A stretch of 64,000 bases of DNA. Source: Akkermansiaceae bacterium. GTDB taxonomy: Bacteria; Verrucomicrobiota; Verrucomicrobiia; Verrucomicrobiales; Akkermansiaceae. Position numbers and translations under genes: made by a program. The stretch is taken from positions 667,226 to 731,225 of the forward strand of contig CP059069.1 in NCBI GenBank assembly GCA_017798145.1, in the 5' to 3' direction. Shown piece by piece: positions 8,475 through 16,126 of this stretch. Under the pieces are notes generated by a model, which searched no databases, had not been told where the DNA came from, and saw nothing but the letters and a program-made list of their open reading frames with translations. The first letter of the stretch is position 1. Each line of letters starts with the position of its first letter.

Positions 8475-9415
8475 GGCTCCTCCTTAGATCTTTATGGAAC
8501 CAGTGATAGCTTGCCGCAGAAGAAGAGGATTCTGGTGCGGCAGTTCTTGAAGTTCCTGAAGCCCCGGGCATTGGCCTTGATGGCTTGGATCTTGGAGTTG
8601 ATCCCTTCCGGGATGGCGTTGGTGATGTGGCAGTCGAAGTGGGTGAGGATGTTGTCGAGATGCTTCCCGGGCATCCCCGCCACTTCCTTCATCCATCCAC
8701 TCCCGAGCTGGCAACCTCCTTCTCCCAATACTCCAAGTGGCGCTCCGCATCATCCCTGTCCCGCCGGTTCCAGAAGCGCTTGAAGAGTTCCTTGAGACAC
8801 CAGGCTTTGGAAACCCCGAGCTCGCATCCGCCTGACATCCTGATCCGGCAGGGGGCTTCATCGCTCAGGTGCTCCATGCCAATCCATGCAAGCTCGCCGG
8901 GTTCCCGACGCGCCAGGCCGCGCCCAACCGCACGTTCCATGATGGTCTGGATCTGGTGCCGGTTGATGCCCAGGAGATCTCCCGCGGCTTGCGTGCTGCG
9001 GCTGGCTTGGATGACGCGGATGGCGAATGCCTCAAACAACAGCGTGAAGCCGGAGTGCTTGGCCGCCCATGGCAGCGACATGGTTTTCACCACGTGTTGC
9101 TCGCATTTGATACGCGGCGATTTGCTGTGGAGATAGGTGCCGGATTGCATCGTGTCCAGATGCCTCCAGCTGCGCTCGGCGAACTGGCCGCAGACCTTGC
9201 AGGCCTTTCCGCACTCAGGGCATTGGTCGCTCTCGCCCTCATAACCACCCGGAGCGGATCAATATCAAGGTCAACACCTGTCAACTTTCCAAGGGGATTG
9301 CAGCCCGAGCAGTTGGCCGCAGTGATTCGCCGTCAGCACCATGCATGAGCATCCAAGCCATGAGCCCTCCAAGCAAGCGTCTGGCTCGCCTCTCCACAAA
9401 ATCTTACGAAGAACC
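8475..9415 (-). mobile_element. ISL3-family insertion sequence remnant, 941 bp, internally deleted
   Basis: The ends are imperfect inverted repeats: 8475-8497 (GGCTCCTCCTTAGATC...) against the complement of 9394-9415 (GGTTCTTCGTAAGATT...), about 16 of 23 positions matching. They are flanked by a near-perfect 8-bp direct repeat. The interior encodes leftward ISL3 transposase fragments. The element is shorter than the usual 1.3-1.5 kb, consistent with loss of the catalytic core. It sits between the PgpH-type gene and prfC, so it lies in the promoter region of both. Confidence 0.75.
8492..9284 (-). pseudogene. ISL3-family transposase, frameshifted and with the DDE core deleted
   Basis: Reading leftward, the N-terminus (GVDLDIDPLRVV) is in one frame. 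A frameshift near 9243 moves to a second frame carrying the zinc ribbon (CPECGKACKVCG), the segment WRHLDTMQSGTYLHSK, and the helix-turn-helix region (RSTQAAGDLLGINRHQ). Near 8815-8865 the expected IGIDEKSF-type strand is followed almost at once by the late segment SKAWCLKELFKRFWNRR, so roughly 150 codons holding the catalytic DDE residues appear to be missing. A second frameshift near 8715-8728 leads to the C-terminus (TNAIPEGINSKIQAIK, then ILFFCGKLSL). The protein cannot be active. The stop lies inside the left terminal repeat, as is common in this family. Confidence 0.8.
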
Positions 9416-9423
9416 GGAAAATC
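9416..9423. repeat. Right target-site duplication of the ISL3-type remnant
   Basis: GGAAAATC immediately follows the right inverted repeat and matches AGAAAATC at 8467-8474 at 7 of 8 positions. Confidence 0.6.
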
Positions 9424-9637
9424 AGCAAACCTACGCGATTGCGGGATAGCGCCCCCCGAAACAGATGGCATGGTGGAGGTGTCAATGCGGGCTTCCGGCC
9501 AGAAACCGCATTGGCGTTCCCCCCAAGAGATAGTCGGCGGACGTCATGGACAGCCTCCCGGCGTCCGTCGGCGAATCTTTGGGAATCTGCGGACATTGAC
9601 CTTTTCACGCCCAGGGGCTATCCCCTCGCCCCCGTCC
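9424..9637 (+). promoter_or_regulatory. prfC upstream region with a short hairpin before the start codon
   Basis: About 210 bp separate the IS remnant from prfC. A TTGACC hexamer (9596-9601) resembles a -35 box, but no good -10 follows. A small hairpin, AGGGG-CTAT-CCCCT (9613-9626), ends 11 bases before the ATG and could mask the ribosome-binding area. No Shine-Dalgarno sequence is seen. Confidence 0.25.
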
Positions 9638-11275
9638 ATGCCGCTTTCCGACTACTCAACCCCATCCCCGGCTCTCCAGAAAGAGGTCTCGCGCCGCCGT
9701 TCCTTCGCCATCATCTCCCACCCGGATGCAGGTAAAACGACCCTTACGGAAAAATTCCTCCTCTATGGCGGAGCCCTGAACCTCGCCGGCTCGGTAACCG
9801 CGCGGAAAAACCAGCGCTCGACAACCTCCGACTGGATGGAACTGGAAAAACAGCGCGGGATCTCAGTTTCCTCTACCGTCCTCCAGTTCGAATACAAGGA
9901 CTGCGTGGTCAATATCCTCGACACCCCCGGCCACAAGGACTTCTCCGAGGACACCTACCGCGTCCTCACCGCCGTAGATGCCGCCGTCATGGTCGTGGAC
10001 GCCGGAAAAGGCATCGAGGCACAAACCCGCAAGCTCTTCGAGGTCTGCCGCCGGCGCGGGGTGCCTATCTTCACCTTCTTCAACAAACTCGACCGCCCGG
10101 CCCGCCCGACCCTCGATCTCCTCGATGAGCTCGAATCCGTCCTCGGCATCCACGCCTACCCCGTCAACTGGCCCCTCGGCGACGGACCTCGCTTCAAAGG
10201 CGTTTTTGATCGGGAAAACAAGCAGGTCCATCTCTTCGAGCGCACCGTCCACGGCTCATACCGCGCCCCCGTCAACGTCTCGGGCATCGAGGACCAGTCG
10301 GTCAAGGACACCGTCGATGAGATCACCTACAACCAGGTTTGCGACGAACTCGAACTCCTCGAAGGAGCCGGGGCCGATTTCAACCTCGCTGAAATTCTCG
10401 CCGGAAACCTCACCCCCACCTTCTTCGGCTCCGCCGCGAACAACTTCGGAGTGCAGCTCCTGCTAGACCGTTTCTTGGAACTCTCCCCACCACCTCTCCC
10501 GCGAAAAAGCGACACCCAACCGGTTCACCCCGCCTCAAGGGAATTCTCCGCTTTCGTTTTCAAGATCCAGGCGAACATGAACCCGAAGCACCGGGACCGC
10601 ATCGCCTTCATCCGCATCGTTTCCGGCCGGTTCGAGCGCGACATGAACGTTTTCAACACCCGCACCGGCGACACCGTCCGCCTCGCCAACTCCCAGCGCC
10701 TTTTCGCCCGCGAGCGCGAAACGGTCGATGATGCCTTCGCCGGCGATGTCGTCGGCCTCGTCGGCAACTACGACCTCCTCATCGGCGACACGCTGGCCAC
10801 CTCCCCGGAGGTGAAATTCGACGAGATCCCGCGCTTCCCGCCTGAGTGCTTCTCCTACCTCACCAACAAATCCACCGCGAAATACAAGCGCTTCCAATCC
10901 GGGCTCGAGCAGCTACTCAAGGAAGGCGTCGCCTCCGAGTTCACTCCGCTGGAAGACACCGGCATGTCCTCGCGCGTCCTCCTCGGAGCCGTCGGCCCGC
11001 TGCAGTTCGAGGTTCTACAGCACCGCCTCGAAGGCGAGTATGCCGCCGAGACGCGCATCGAGCCCGCCGACTGGTCCATCGCGCGCTGGCTTAAGCCGAA
11101 GGAAGGCGACCCGAAAGCGCCCGAAGCCCGCCCCGCCCTCTCCCTCGGCACCGTTCTGGCGCGCGATCCCAACGGCTGGCTCACGGCACTTTTCCCGCAC
11201 GACTGGGCTATGAAAACCTTCACCGAAAAAAACGAGGACTGGATCATCTCCGAGCAGCCGTTCGCGCCGATGTAG
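9638..11275 (+). CDS. prfC: Peptide chain release factor 3
   Basis: RF3 is a translational GTPase that recycles RF1/RF2 from the ribosome after peptide release. The product is 545 aa, close to the family norm (~530). GTPase motifs are clear: G1 HPDAGKTTLTEK, the switch region with TTSDWMELEKQRGIS, G3 DTPGHKDFSEDT, and G4 NKLDRPARP. The C-terminal part (ESGLEQLLKEGV-like, GAVGPLQFEVLQHRL) is typical of RF3 and separates it from EF-G. The frame is open for about 300 bases further upstream, but that part runs into the IS remnant and looks non-coding. ATG at 9638 gives the expected MPLSDYSTPSPALQKEVSRR start. It is a single-gene unit. Confidence 0.96.
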   Translation: MPLSDYSTPSPALQKEVSRRRSFAIISHPDAGKTTLTEKFLLYGGALNLAGSVTARKNQRSTTSDWMELEKQRGISVSSTVLQFEYKDCVVNILDTPGHKDFSEDTYRVLTAVDAAVMVVDAGKGIEAQTRKLFEVCRRRGVPIFTFFNKLDRPARPTLDLLDELESVLGIHAYPVNWPLGDGPRFKGVFDRENKQVHLFERTVHGSYRAPVNVSGIEDQSVKDTVDEITYNQVCDELELLEGAGADFNLAEILAGNLTPTFFGSAANNFGVQLLLDRFLELSPPPLPRKSDTQPVHPASREFSAFVFKIQANMNPKHRDRIAFIRIVSGRFERDMNVFNTRTGDTVRLANSQRLFARERETVDDAFAGDVVGLVGNYDLLIGDTLATSPEVKFDEIPRFPPECFSYLTNKSTAKYKRFQSGLEQLLKEGVASEFTPLEDTGMSSRVLLGAVGPLQFEVLQHRLEGEYAAETRIEPADWSIARWLKPKEGDPKAPEARPALSLGTVLARDPNGWLTALFPHDWAMKTFTEKNEDWIISEQPFAPM

Positions 11276-11435
11276 GAGCAAGCCCTTTGGAGTGGGGACA
11301 TCTTGTCTCCGTTATGCGGCTGGAAGGCTCGCCTCACGCGGCGTGGAGCGACAAGCCGAGAAACAACGCCCTAGGTATTTCCCGCGAGGCAAGCCTCACT
11401 TGCAAAGGCGTAGGCTAGCCGTCTGCGCTCCCAAT

Positions 11436-11963
11436 TCACACCTCCACCCGATACCGCATCACCTTCGGATCCACCTCCTTGCTCCAGGCATCAATACCGC
11501 CTGTGAGGCCGTAGGCATTTTCGATCCCATGCCCCCGGAACCACGCCACCTGATCGAGCACGTATTTCCCGGTATGGTCGTAGAGGGCGATGATTCCTCC
11601 GGGTTTCTCCTTGAAAATTTTCTCCTGAAGCTCCGGGTTGAATAGCTCCGCACCAGCGATCTTCACCGCCTCGTGCTCCTCCCGCGTCCGCACATCGACC
11701 CAGTGGATTTCCTCCCCGGCATCCATCCGACTCTTCACCACCTCGGGCTCCATCAGCATGGTGAGGTCGTGTTCGTGGCTGGCGAGGAGATGAGCCAGGA
11801 CTTCAACGGCATCCAGTTCCGCGCGCTTGCATAGTTCCGCAAGGGATTCCCCGTCATCGAACGCACAACTCTGGCAGCCACCGAGGTGATATTTCGCGAA
11901 AAGCGCCCGCCGCGCCCCCGGCATCGCCGCCATCAACTCCCCCATCTTCGTTTCCGTATCCAT
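11436..11963 (-). CDS. DUF1858-like plus rhodanese-like protein without the catalytic cysteine
   Basis: This is a 175-aa cytosolic protein with two parts. Residues 1-60 resemble the DUF1858/ScdA-N type helical domain (MGELMAAMPGARRALFAKY, then GCQSCAFDDGESLAELC with Cys30, Cys33 and Cys45). Residues 65-175 form a rhodanese-like domain (WVDVRTREEHEAVKIAGA at its start, YGLTGGIDAWSKEVD at its end). The active-site loop reads YDHTGKYV, with Asp129 where sulfurtransferases carry Cys, so transfer of sulfur by this loop is not expected. A regulatory or redox-sensing role via the N-terminal cysteines is a guess. The ATG at 11963 lies 22 bases after the SpoIIE-phosphatase stop, and I infer a common operon. 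Confidence 0.8.
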   Translation of the reverse strand: MDTETKMGELMAAMPGARRALFAKYHLGGCQSCAFDDGESLAELCKRAELDAVEVLAHLLASHEHDLTMLMEPEVVKSRMDAGEEIHWVDVRTREEHEAVKIAGAELFNPELQEKIFKEKPGGIIALYDHTGKYVLDQVAWFRGHGIENAYGLTGGIDAWSKEVDPKVMRYRVEV

Positions 11964-11985
11964 GCTCTTTCTTGAAATTTGGAAG

Positions 11986-13437
11986 CTAGCGCTTCTCGAT
12001 CGCCACGATTGTGACATCGTCCATCTGAGGCCTCTCGCCCGAGAAGGAACCGACTTCCTCCTGCACCCTTTTGACAATCGCTTCCGCGCCCATCGTCGCC
12101 GCAGCGCGGAACGAGCGGGACAGCCTCTCCAACCCGAATTCCTCGCCGCTCCCGTTGGCGGCTTCCTTCACCCCGTCCGTGTAAAGCAGCACGCAATCGC
12201 CGGCCTCCAGCGTGATCGTCTCATCCTTCGTGACCCGCTCGAACACATTCCCGCCATCGATCCCCAGAGCCATCCCCTTCGGCTTGGACACCTCCACGAT
12301 TCCTGTCGCCTTCCGGAAGATGAGCGCCGGGTCATGGCCCGCCCTTGAGAAGGTCATCGTGCCGTCCGCCGGATCGAGCACTGCGTAGATCAGGCTGATG
12401 AACATGTCCTCGCGTATGTCGGGGAAAAGATAGCGGTTCACCGCCGCTAGCACCGCCGAGGGCGATGCGTCCGCAAGCGCCACCGCCCGCAGGAGACTGC
12501 GGCACATCGCCATCAGCAGCCCCGCAGGAACGCCTTTGCCTGAGACGTCCGCGATGACCACGCCAAGCTTTCCGCGCGGCAGCTCGATGTAATCGTAATA
12601 ATCGCCGCTGATGATCTTCGCCGGGAGGTTGGTGCCGTTCACCCGGAAGCCGGCCACCACCGGATCCTCCTGCGGCAGCAGAACCCGCTGCACCTCTCGT
12701 GCGTTCCGCATCTCGCCCTCCATTTCCTTTTTCTCGTTCGCATCCCGATGCACCCGCGCATTCCCGATGGCAAACGCGGACTGCTCCGCCACCGACCGGA
12801 ACACCGCGAAATCGTTGTTGGAAAAACCTTCGGCCCCCTTCCGGTCCGCCACCGCCAGCACCCCGATATCCTTTCCGGCATACCGCAGCGGGGAAACCAT
12901 CACCGCCACCGCATCCGCGTATCTCGCCCCATCCGCCGATGCGGGATGCCGCCGCAGATCACCCACAAGAGCCGCCTCCGCCGATGTGAAACCCTGCCCG
13001 ATCAGCCCCTCTCCGACCGCCACCCTCGCCAGCCTGAGATGGCTCTCCAGTGCACGCGGATCGGACTCCGCCCTTTTCGTCACGTCTTCCGGCACCGCCA
13101 CCAGCGGGGGGCAGTGTTCCGAAACATACGCCGGATTCAGGAAACCCGGCTCGTTGGCCACATGATAGATCGCACCACCTTCCGCTCCCACCACATCAAC
13201 CACCCCCTCCACAATCATACGGGAGAGCGCACCATCCGTAGGTTCCATCCCGATCGCCAGCCCGAGGTCATGCAGGAAGGTGAACATGCGCTCCTCCTCC
13301 CCTTCCATCTCGCGGAATTTCTCGCGGATGCGCTTCGCCCTGCGCCGCTGGTTGCGTAGCGCCATCAGCAGCACGGAACCCACCGCCAGCGATGCGGCTA
13401 TCGTCCACGCAGTGGGTTCGTCGATCATGCCGTTCAA
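11986..13437 (-). CDS. GAF plus SpoIIE-type (PP2C) serine phosphatase, RsbU-like
   Basis: This is a 483-aa protein. An N-terminal membrane helix (about 10-28) is followed by a coiled linker, a GAF-type sensor domain (about 55-230), a second short coil (NEKKEMEGEMRNAREVQR), and a SpoIIE/PP2C phosphatase domain (about 250-483). Metal-binding acidic residues are in SGDYYDYI, IADVSGKGVPAG, YTDGVKEA and DDVTIVA. RsbU-like phosphatases dephosphorylate a STAS-domain antagonist in partner-switching pathways. The STAS gene immediately upstream is the natural substrate (inference). The TTG start at 13437 has GGAGG 7 bases upstream (13445-13449) and overlaps the STAS stop as TTGA. An ATG three codons later has no such signal. 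Confidence 0.92.
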   Translation of the reverse strand: MNGMIDEPTAWTIAASLAVGSVLLMALRNQRRRAKRIREKFREMEGEEERMFTFLHDLGLAIGMEPTDGALSRMIVEGVVDVVGAEGGAIYHVANEPGFLNPAYVSEHCPPLVAVPEDVTKRAESDPRALESHLRLARVAVGEGLIGQGFTSAEAALVGDLRRHPASADGARYADAVAVMVSPLRYAGKDIGVLAVADRKGAEGFSNNDFAVFRSVAEQSAFAIGNARVHRDANEKKEMEGEMRNAREVQRVLLPQEDPVVAGFRVNGTNLPAKIISGDYYDYIELPRGKLGVVIADVSGKGVPAGLLMAMCRSLLRAVALADASPSAVLAAVNRYLFPDIREDMFISLIYAVLDPADGTMTFSRAGHDPALIFRKATGIVEVSKPKGMALGIDGGNVFERVTKDETITLEAGDCVLLYTDGVKEAANGSGEEFGLERLSRSFRAAATMGAEAIVKRVQEEVGSFSGERPQMDDVTIVAIEKR

Positions 13438-13964
13438 TGCCTGGCCTCCGGCTTACCGCCAAGCTGCTCGCCCAATGTCTCCACCACTCCGGAAAACTTC
13501 CGCCTGTTCCCTTCGTTCGCATCGGAGAGAACCTCGTGTGCCTCTAGGATGTGCCGCGTGTGCAATTCCGTACCCGCTTTCATGCCCGCCACCTTCGGCT
13601 TGAGCAGATCCCTTGCCTTATCCGCCACATCTTTCCACCCAGCATCCTTGGGATCGATCTCCATCAGGAAATCGAGTCCCAGATCCTCGAGCGAGCTGCG
13701 GTTCCGCTCGCCCGGATCCGCCACCTGCAGCACCCCGTCCTTTTCGGAAATCCGGTTCGCCAGCCCCGCCAGCGTCCCCATGAAGGTAGAGTCCATACCC
13801 GTGCAGGCCTCGAGGTCAACCACCAGGCACGCCTCCCCCCGGCTGATCCTCGCCTCGCCGAATTCCTTCACAGCCGGGCTGTTCAGGAACGAACCCTTGC
13901 CCTCGCAACGAATCCAACTGAAACCTTCGAACTTCCCGACTTTGATTGGACAAACGATTGACAC
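13434..13964 (-). CDS. STAS-domain anti-sigma factor antagonist-like protein
   Basis: This protein of about 176 aa has a STAS fold in its first 110 residues: GSFLNSPAVKEFGEA, then ACLVVDLEACTGMDSTFMG. That last stretch contains the conserved D-x-x-x-x-D-S/T-x-x-x-G phosphorylation motif (CTGMDSTFMGTL), so the Ser or Thr after Asp is the likely target of a kinase and of the neighbouring phosphatase. The C-terminal ~60 residues are helical (KARDLLKPKVAGMKAG, HTRHILEAHEVLSDAN). The start is uncertain: GTG at 13964 is the best candidate, and no ATG is available. Its stop overlaps the phosphatase start, suggesting translational coupling. No HATPase (RsbW-type) kinase gene is seen in the window. 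Confidence 0.85.
   Translation of the reverse strand: MSIVCPIKVGKFEGFSWIRCEGKGSFLNSPAVKEFGEARISRGEACLVVDLEACTGMDSTFMGTLAGLANRISEKDGVLQVADPGERNRSSLEDLGLDFLMEIDPKDAGWKDVADKARDLLKPKVAGMKAGTELHTRHILEAHEVLSDANEGNRRKFSGVVETLGEQLGGKPEARH
13445..13449 (-). promoter_or_regulatory. Ribosome-binding site that fixes the TTG start of the SpoIIE phosphatase
   Basis: GGAGG on the minus strand lies 7 bases before TTG 13437 and within the end of the STAS gene. It supports the TTG over the ATG at 13428. Confidence 0.6.
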
Positions 13965-14065
13965 GCAACATGCGCCGTTGCTCCACGGCGATTCTTCTTT
14001 TACCCTAAACACAGCCGCCCACCCGGTCAACCTCCAAGCCAAAAACCCGGACAGCCCATCTTCGC

Positions 14066-14839
14066 ATGAAATCGCGCTACCTCATCCTCATCCCCCTCAT
14101 CCTGCTCGGGCTACTCCTCATCCCCCTCATCCTCGTCCGCAACGAGGTCACGAAAAAACTCCCCCCCTCTCCCACTCTCCCCACCCCGCCCTCTTCTCCG
14201 CTCCCGCCCTACACCACCGCCCCACCCTCCCCCGACGGCATCGGGAAAATCTTCATGGGCCGCGAAATCTCCCACGTCATGGGCCACCCCGGCATCGGCT
14301 GGCTGGAGCGCACCGACCGGGAAAAGGAGGAAGCCCCCTCCAAGGCCATCGCCATGCTCGATCTCGCACCGGACACCGTCATCGCGGACATCGGCGCGGG
14401 CTCCGGCTACTACAGCTACCGCATCGCCCCGCTCATCCCGGAGGGAAAGGTCATCGCCGTCGACATCCAGCCGGAGATGCTCCGCTACCTCAGGTTCGAG
14501 TCCGAACGCCTGTCCATCACCAACGTCGAACCCCACCTTGGTGCCATCGACGACATCAAGCTTCCCGCGCACACCCTCGATGCCGCCCTCATGGTCGATG
14601 CCTACCACGAGTTCTCCCACCCCGCCGAGATGCTGCAATCCCTCCACAAAGCCCTGAAACCCGGCGGCAAAATTTACCTTCTCGAATACCGCGCCGAAGA
14701 CCCCGAAGTTCCCATCAAACCCCTCCACAAGATGTCCGAAGCTCAGGCCCGCAAGGAATTCGAAGCCCTGGGCTTCACCTTCCTCGAAAACAAGCCCGGC
14801 CTGCCGTGGCAACACCTGCTGATCTTCGGGAAGCCTTAA
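14066..14839 (+). CDS. Membrane-anchored class I SAM methyltransferase
   Basis: This is a 257-aa protein. A hydrophobic N-terminus (residues 5-24, rich in Leu/Ile) acts as a signal anchor. A Pro-rich linker follows (about 31-56, PPSPTLPTPPSSPLPP), then a methyltransferase fold from ~80. SAM-binding motif I is ADIGAGSGYYSYRIA, motif II VIAVDIQPEMLRYL, and the post-motif LKPGGKIYLLEYR. If the helix is a signal anchor in the normal orientation the catalytic domain faces the periplasm, where SAM is scarce, so topology is a question. GREISHVMGHPGIGWLER is a conserved block in periplasmic-looking methyltransferases I have seen. The substrate is unknown. It is divergent from the STAS operon. Confidence 0.82.
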   Translation: MKSRYLILIPLILLGLLLIPLILVRNEVTKKLPPSPTLPTPPSSPLPPYTTAPPSPDGIGKIFMGREISHVMGHPGIGWLERTDREKEEAPSKAIAMLDLAPDTVIADIGAGSGYYSYRIAPLIPEGKVIAVDIQPEMLRYLRFESERLSITNVEPHLGAIDDIKLPAHTLDAALMVDAYHEFSHPAEMLQSLHKALKPGGKIYLLEYRAEDPEVPIKPLHKMSEAQARKEFEALGFTFLENKPGLPWQHLLIFGKP

Positions 14840-14841
14840 AA

Positions 14842-14915
14842 TCTAAACTGCAAACCCCAAAAAAGAGCGAGCGGCCCGGCCGTGAATTCTTCTTCCTTGG
14901 AGTTTGGAGTTTAGA
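14842..14915. repeat. Intergenic inverted repeat (CTAAACT family), copy 1
   Basis: The left arm TCTAAACTGCAAACCCCAA (14842-14860) is matched by TTGGAGTTTGGAGTTTAGA (14897-14915) in inverted orientation, 17 of 19 positions. The loop is GC-rich (GCGGCCCGGCCG) and purine-rich. It fills the whole gap between the two methyltransferase genes and resembles the copy between alaS and glyS. Confidence 0.65.
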
Positions 14916-14930
14916 ATTTAGAGTTACGCC

Positions 14931-16094
14931 ATGCCCGGCCTCATCATCGCCCCCCGTGCCCGTATCTTCCACGGCCACGAATGGGTTTACGCAACAGAGA
15001 TCAAGAAATCCTTCGGAAACCCGCAGCCCGGCGATGTGATCACGCTCAAGGATTTCCGCGACCGCCCGCTCGGCTCCGCGATCTTCAACCCCGCCTCCCA
15101 GATCGTCGCCCGCCGCTTCTCCCGCCGCCGCCAGGATCTCGATCTCGACTTCTTCACCCGCCGCATCCGGCAGGCCATCGCCCTGCGTGAAGACCTCCCC
15201 GGCATTGACCCCACGCTCGCCCGCCTTGTCTGGTCCGAGTCCGATGGCATCCCAGGCCTGATCGTCGATCGCTACGGCGACCACCTCTGTGTCCAGACCA
15301 CCACCCTTGCCATGGACATGCGCAAAGAACTCATCCGCGATGCACTCGTGGAATTGCTTTCGCCGGTATCCATCGTCCTGCGCAACGACTCCCCCTCCCG
15401 CAAGGCGGAGGGCATGGAGCAATCCATCGAGATCCTTCACGGCGAAAACCCCGGCCCGTTCATGGTTTCCACGAACGGGATCACCTACGAGATCGACCTC
15501 ATCGACGGCCAGAAGACCGGGCTCTACCTCGACCAGTTCCAGGCGCATGCCGAGGTCGCGAAGCTCTCCAAAGGTCTCCGCGTCCTGGATTGTTTCGCCA
15601 ACCAGGGCGGCTTCGCGCTCGCCTGTGCGAAAGCCGGTGCGGCGAAAGTCACCGCCGTCGATATCTCCGGCTCTGCCTGCGCCGCCGCGCGCAAAAATGC
15701 CGAACTGAACAACCTAGGTATCGAGGTCACCGAGGCGAACGTCTTCGATTTCCTGAAATCCGCGAAACCGGAATACGACCTGATCATCCTCGATCCGCCG
15801 AGCTTCACGAAGAACAAGAAGACCCTCATGGACGCCATGCGCGGCTACAAGGAGATCCACCTCCGCGCCCTCAAGCTATTGGAAAAGGACGGCCTGCTCT
15901 CCACCTTCTGCTGCTCCCACCACGCCTCCCGCGAGCTCTTCCTCGAAAACCTCGCCGACGCCTCCGTTGATGCCAAGAAATCCCTCCGACTCGTCGCCGA
16001 GCATACCCAGCGCCCCGACCACCCCGTCCTCATCACCATCCCGGAAACGTCCTACCTGAAAGGCTTCACCTCGCAGGTGATCGCGACACGCTGA
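14931..16094 (+). CDS. RlmI-like 23S rRNA (cytosine-5) methyltransferase
   Basis: This is a 387-aa protein with the class I rRNA methyltransferase layout: an N-terminal PUA-like domain (GHEWVYATEIKKSFGN, GDVITLKDFRDRPLGSA), a central EEHEE-type domain, and a C-terminal SAM domain. SAM motifs are VLDCFANQGGFALACAKAGA and VTAVDISGSAC. The catalytic-type loop is LIILDPPSFTKNKK, with CCSHHASRELF later. RlmI methylates C1962 of 23S rRNA in E. coli, and that target is inferred by homology. Cytosolic. The ATG at 14931 immediately follows the inverted repeat. It converges on the next gene with a 32-bp gap holding a weak CCCTG...CAGGG hairpin. Confidence 0.9.
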   Translation: MPGLIIAPRARIFHGHEWVYATEIKKSFGNPQPGDVITLKDFRDRPLGSAIFNPASQIVARRFSRRRQDLDLDFFTRRIRQAIALREDLPGIDPTLARLVWSESDGIPGLIVDRYGDHLCVQTTTLAMDMRKELIRDALVELLSPVSIVLRNDSPSRKAEGMEQSIEILHGENPGPFMVSTNGITYEIDLIDGQKTGLYLDQFQAHAEVAKLSKGLRVLDCFANQGGFALACAKAGAAKVTAVDISGSACAAARKNAELNNLGIEVTEANVFDFLKSAKPEYDLIILDPPSFTKNKKTLMDAMRGYKEIHLRALKLLEKDGLLSTFCCSHHASRELFLENLADASVDAKKSLRLVAEHTQRPDHPVLITIPETSYLKGFTSQVIATR

Positions 16095-16126
16095 CGCCCT
16101 GTGCGGCCGGCAGGGAACATTCGGGC

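Noticed and set aside
9341-9637. In-frame extension of prfC upstream of 9638
   Set aside because: It begins inside the right end of the ISL3 remnant, crosses the target duplication, and its translation has no RF3 similarity. RF3 proteins begin as at 9638.
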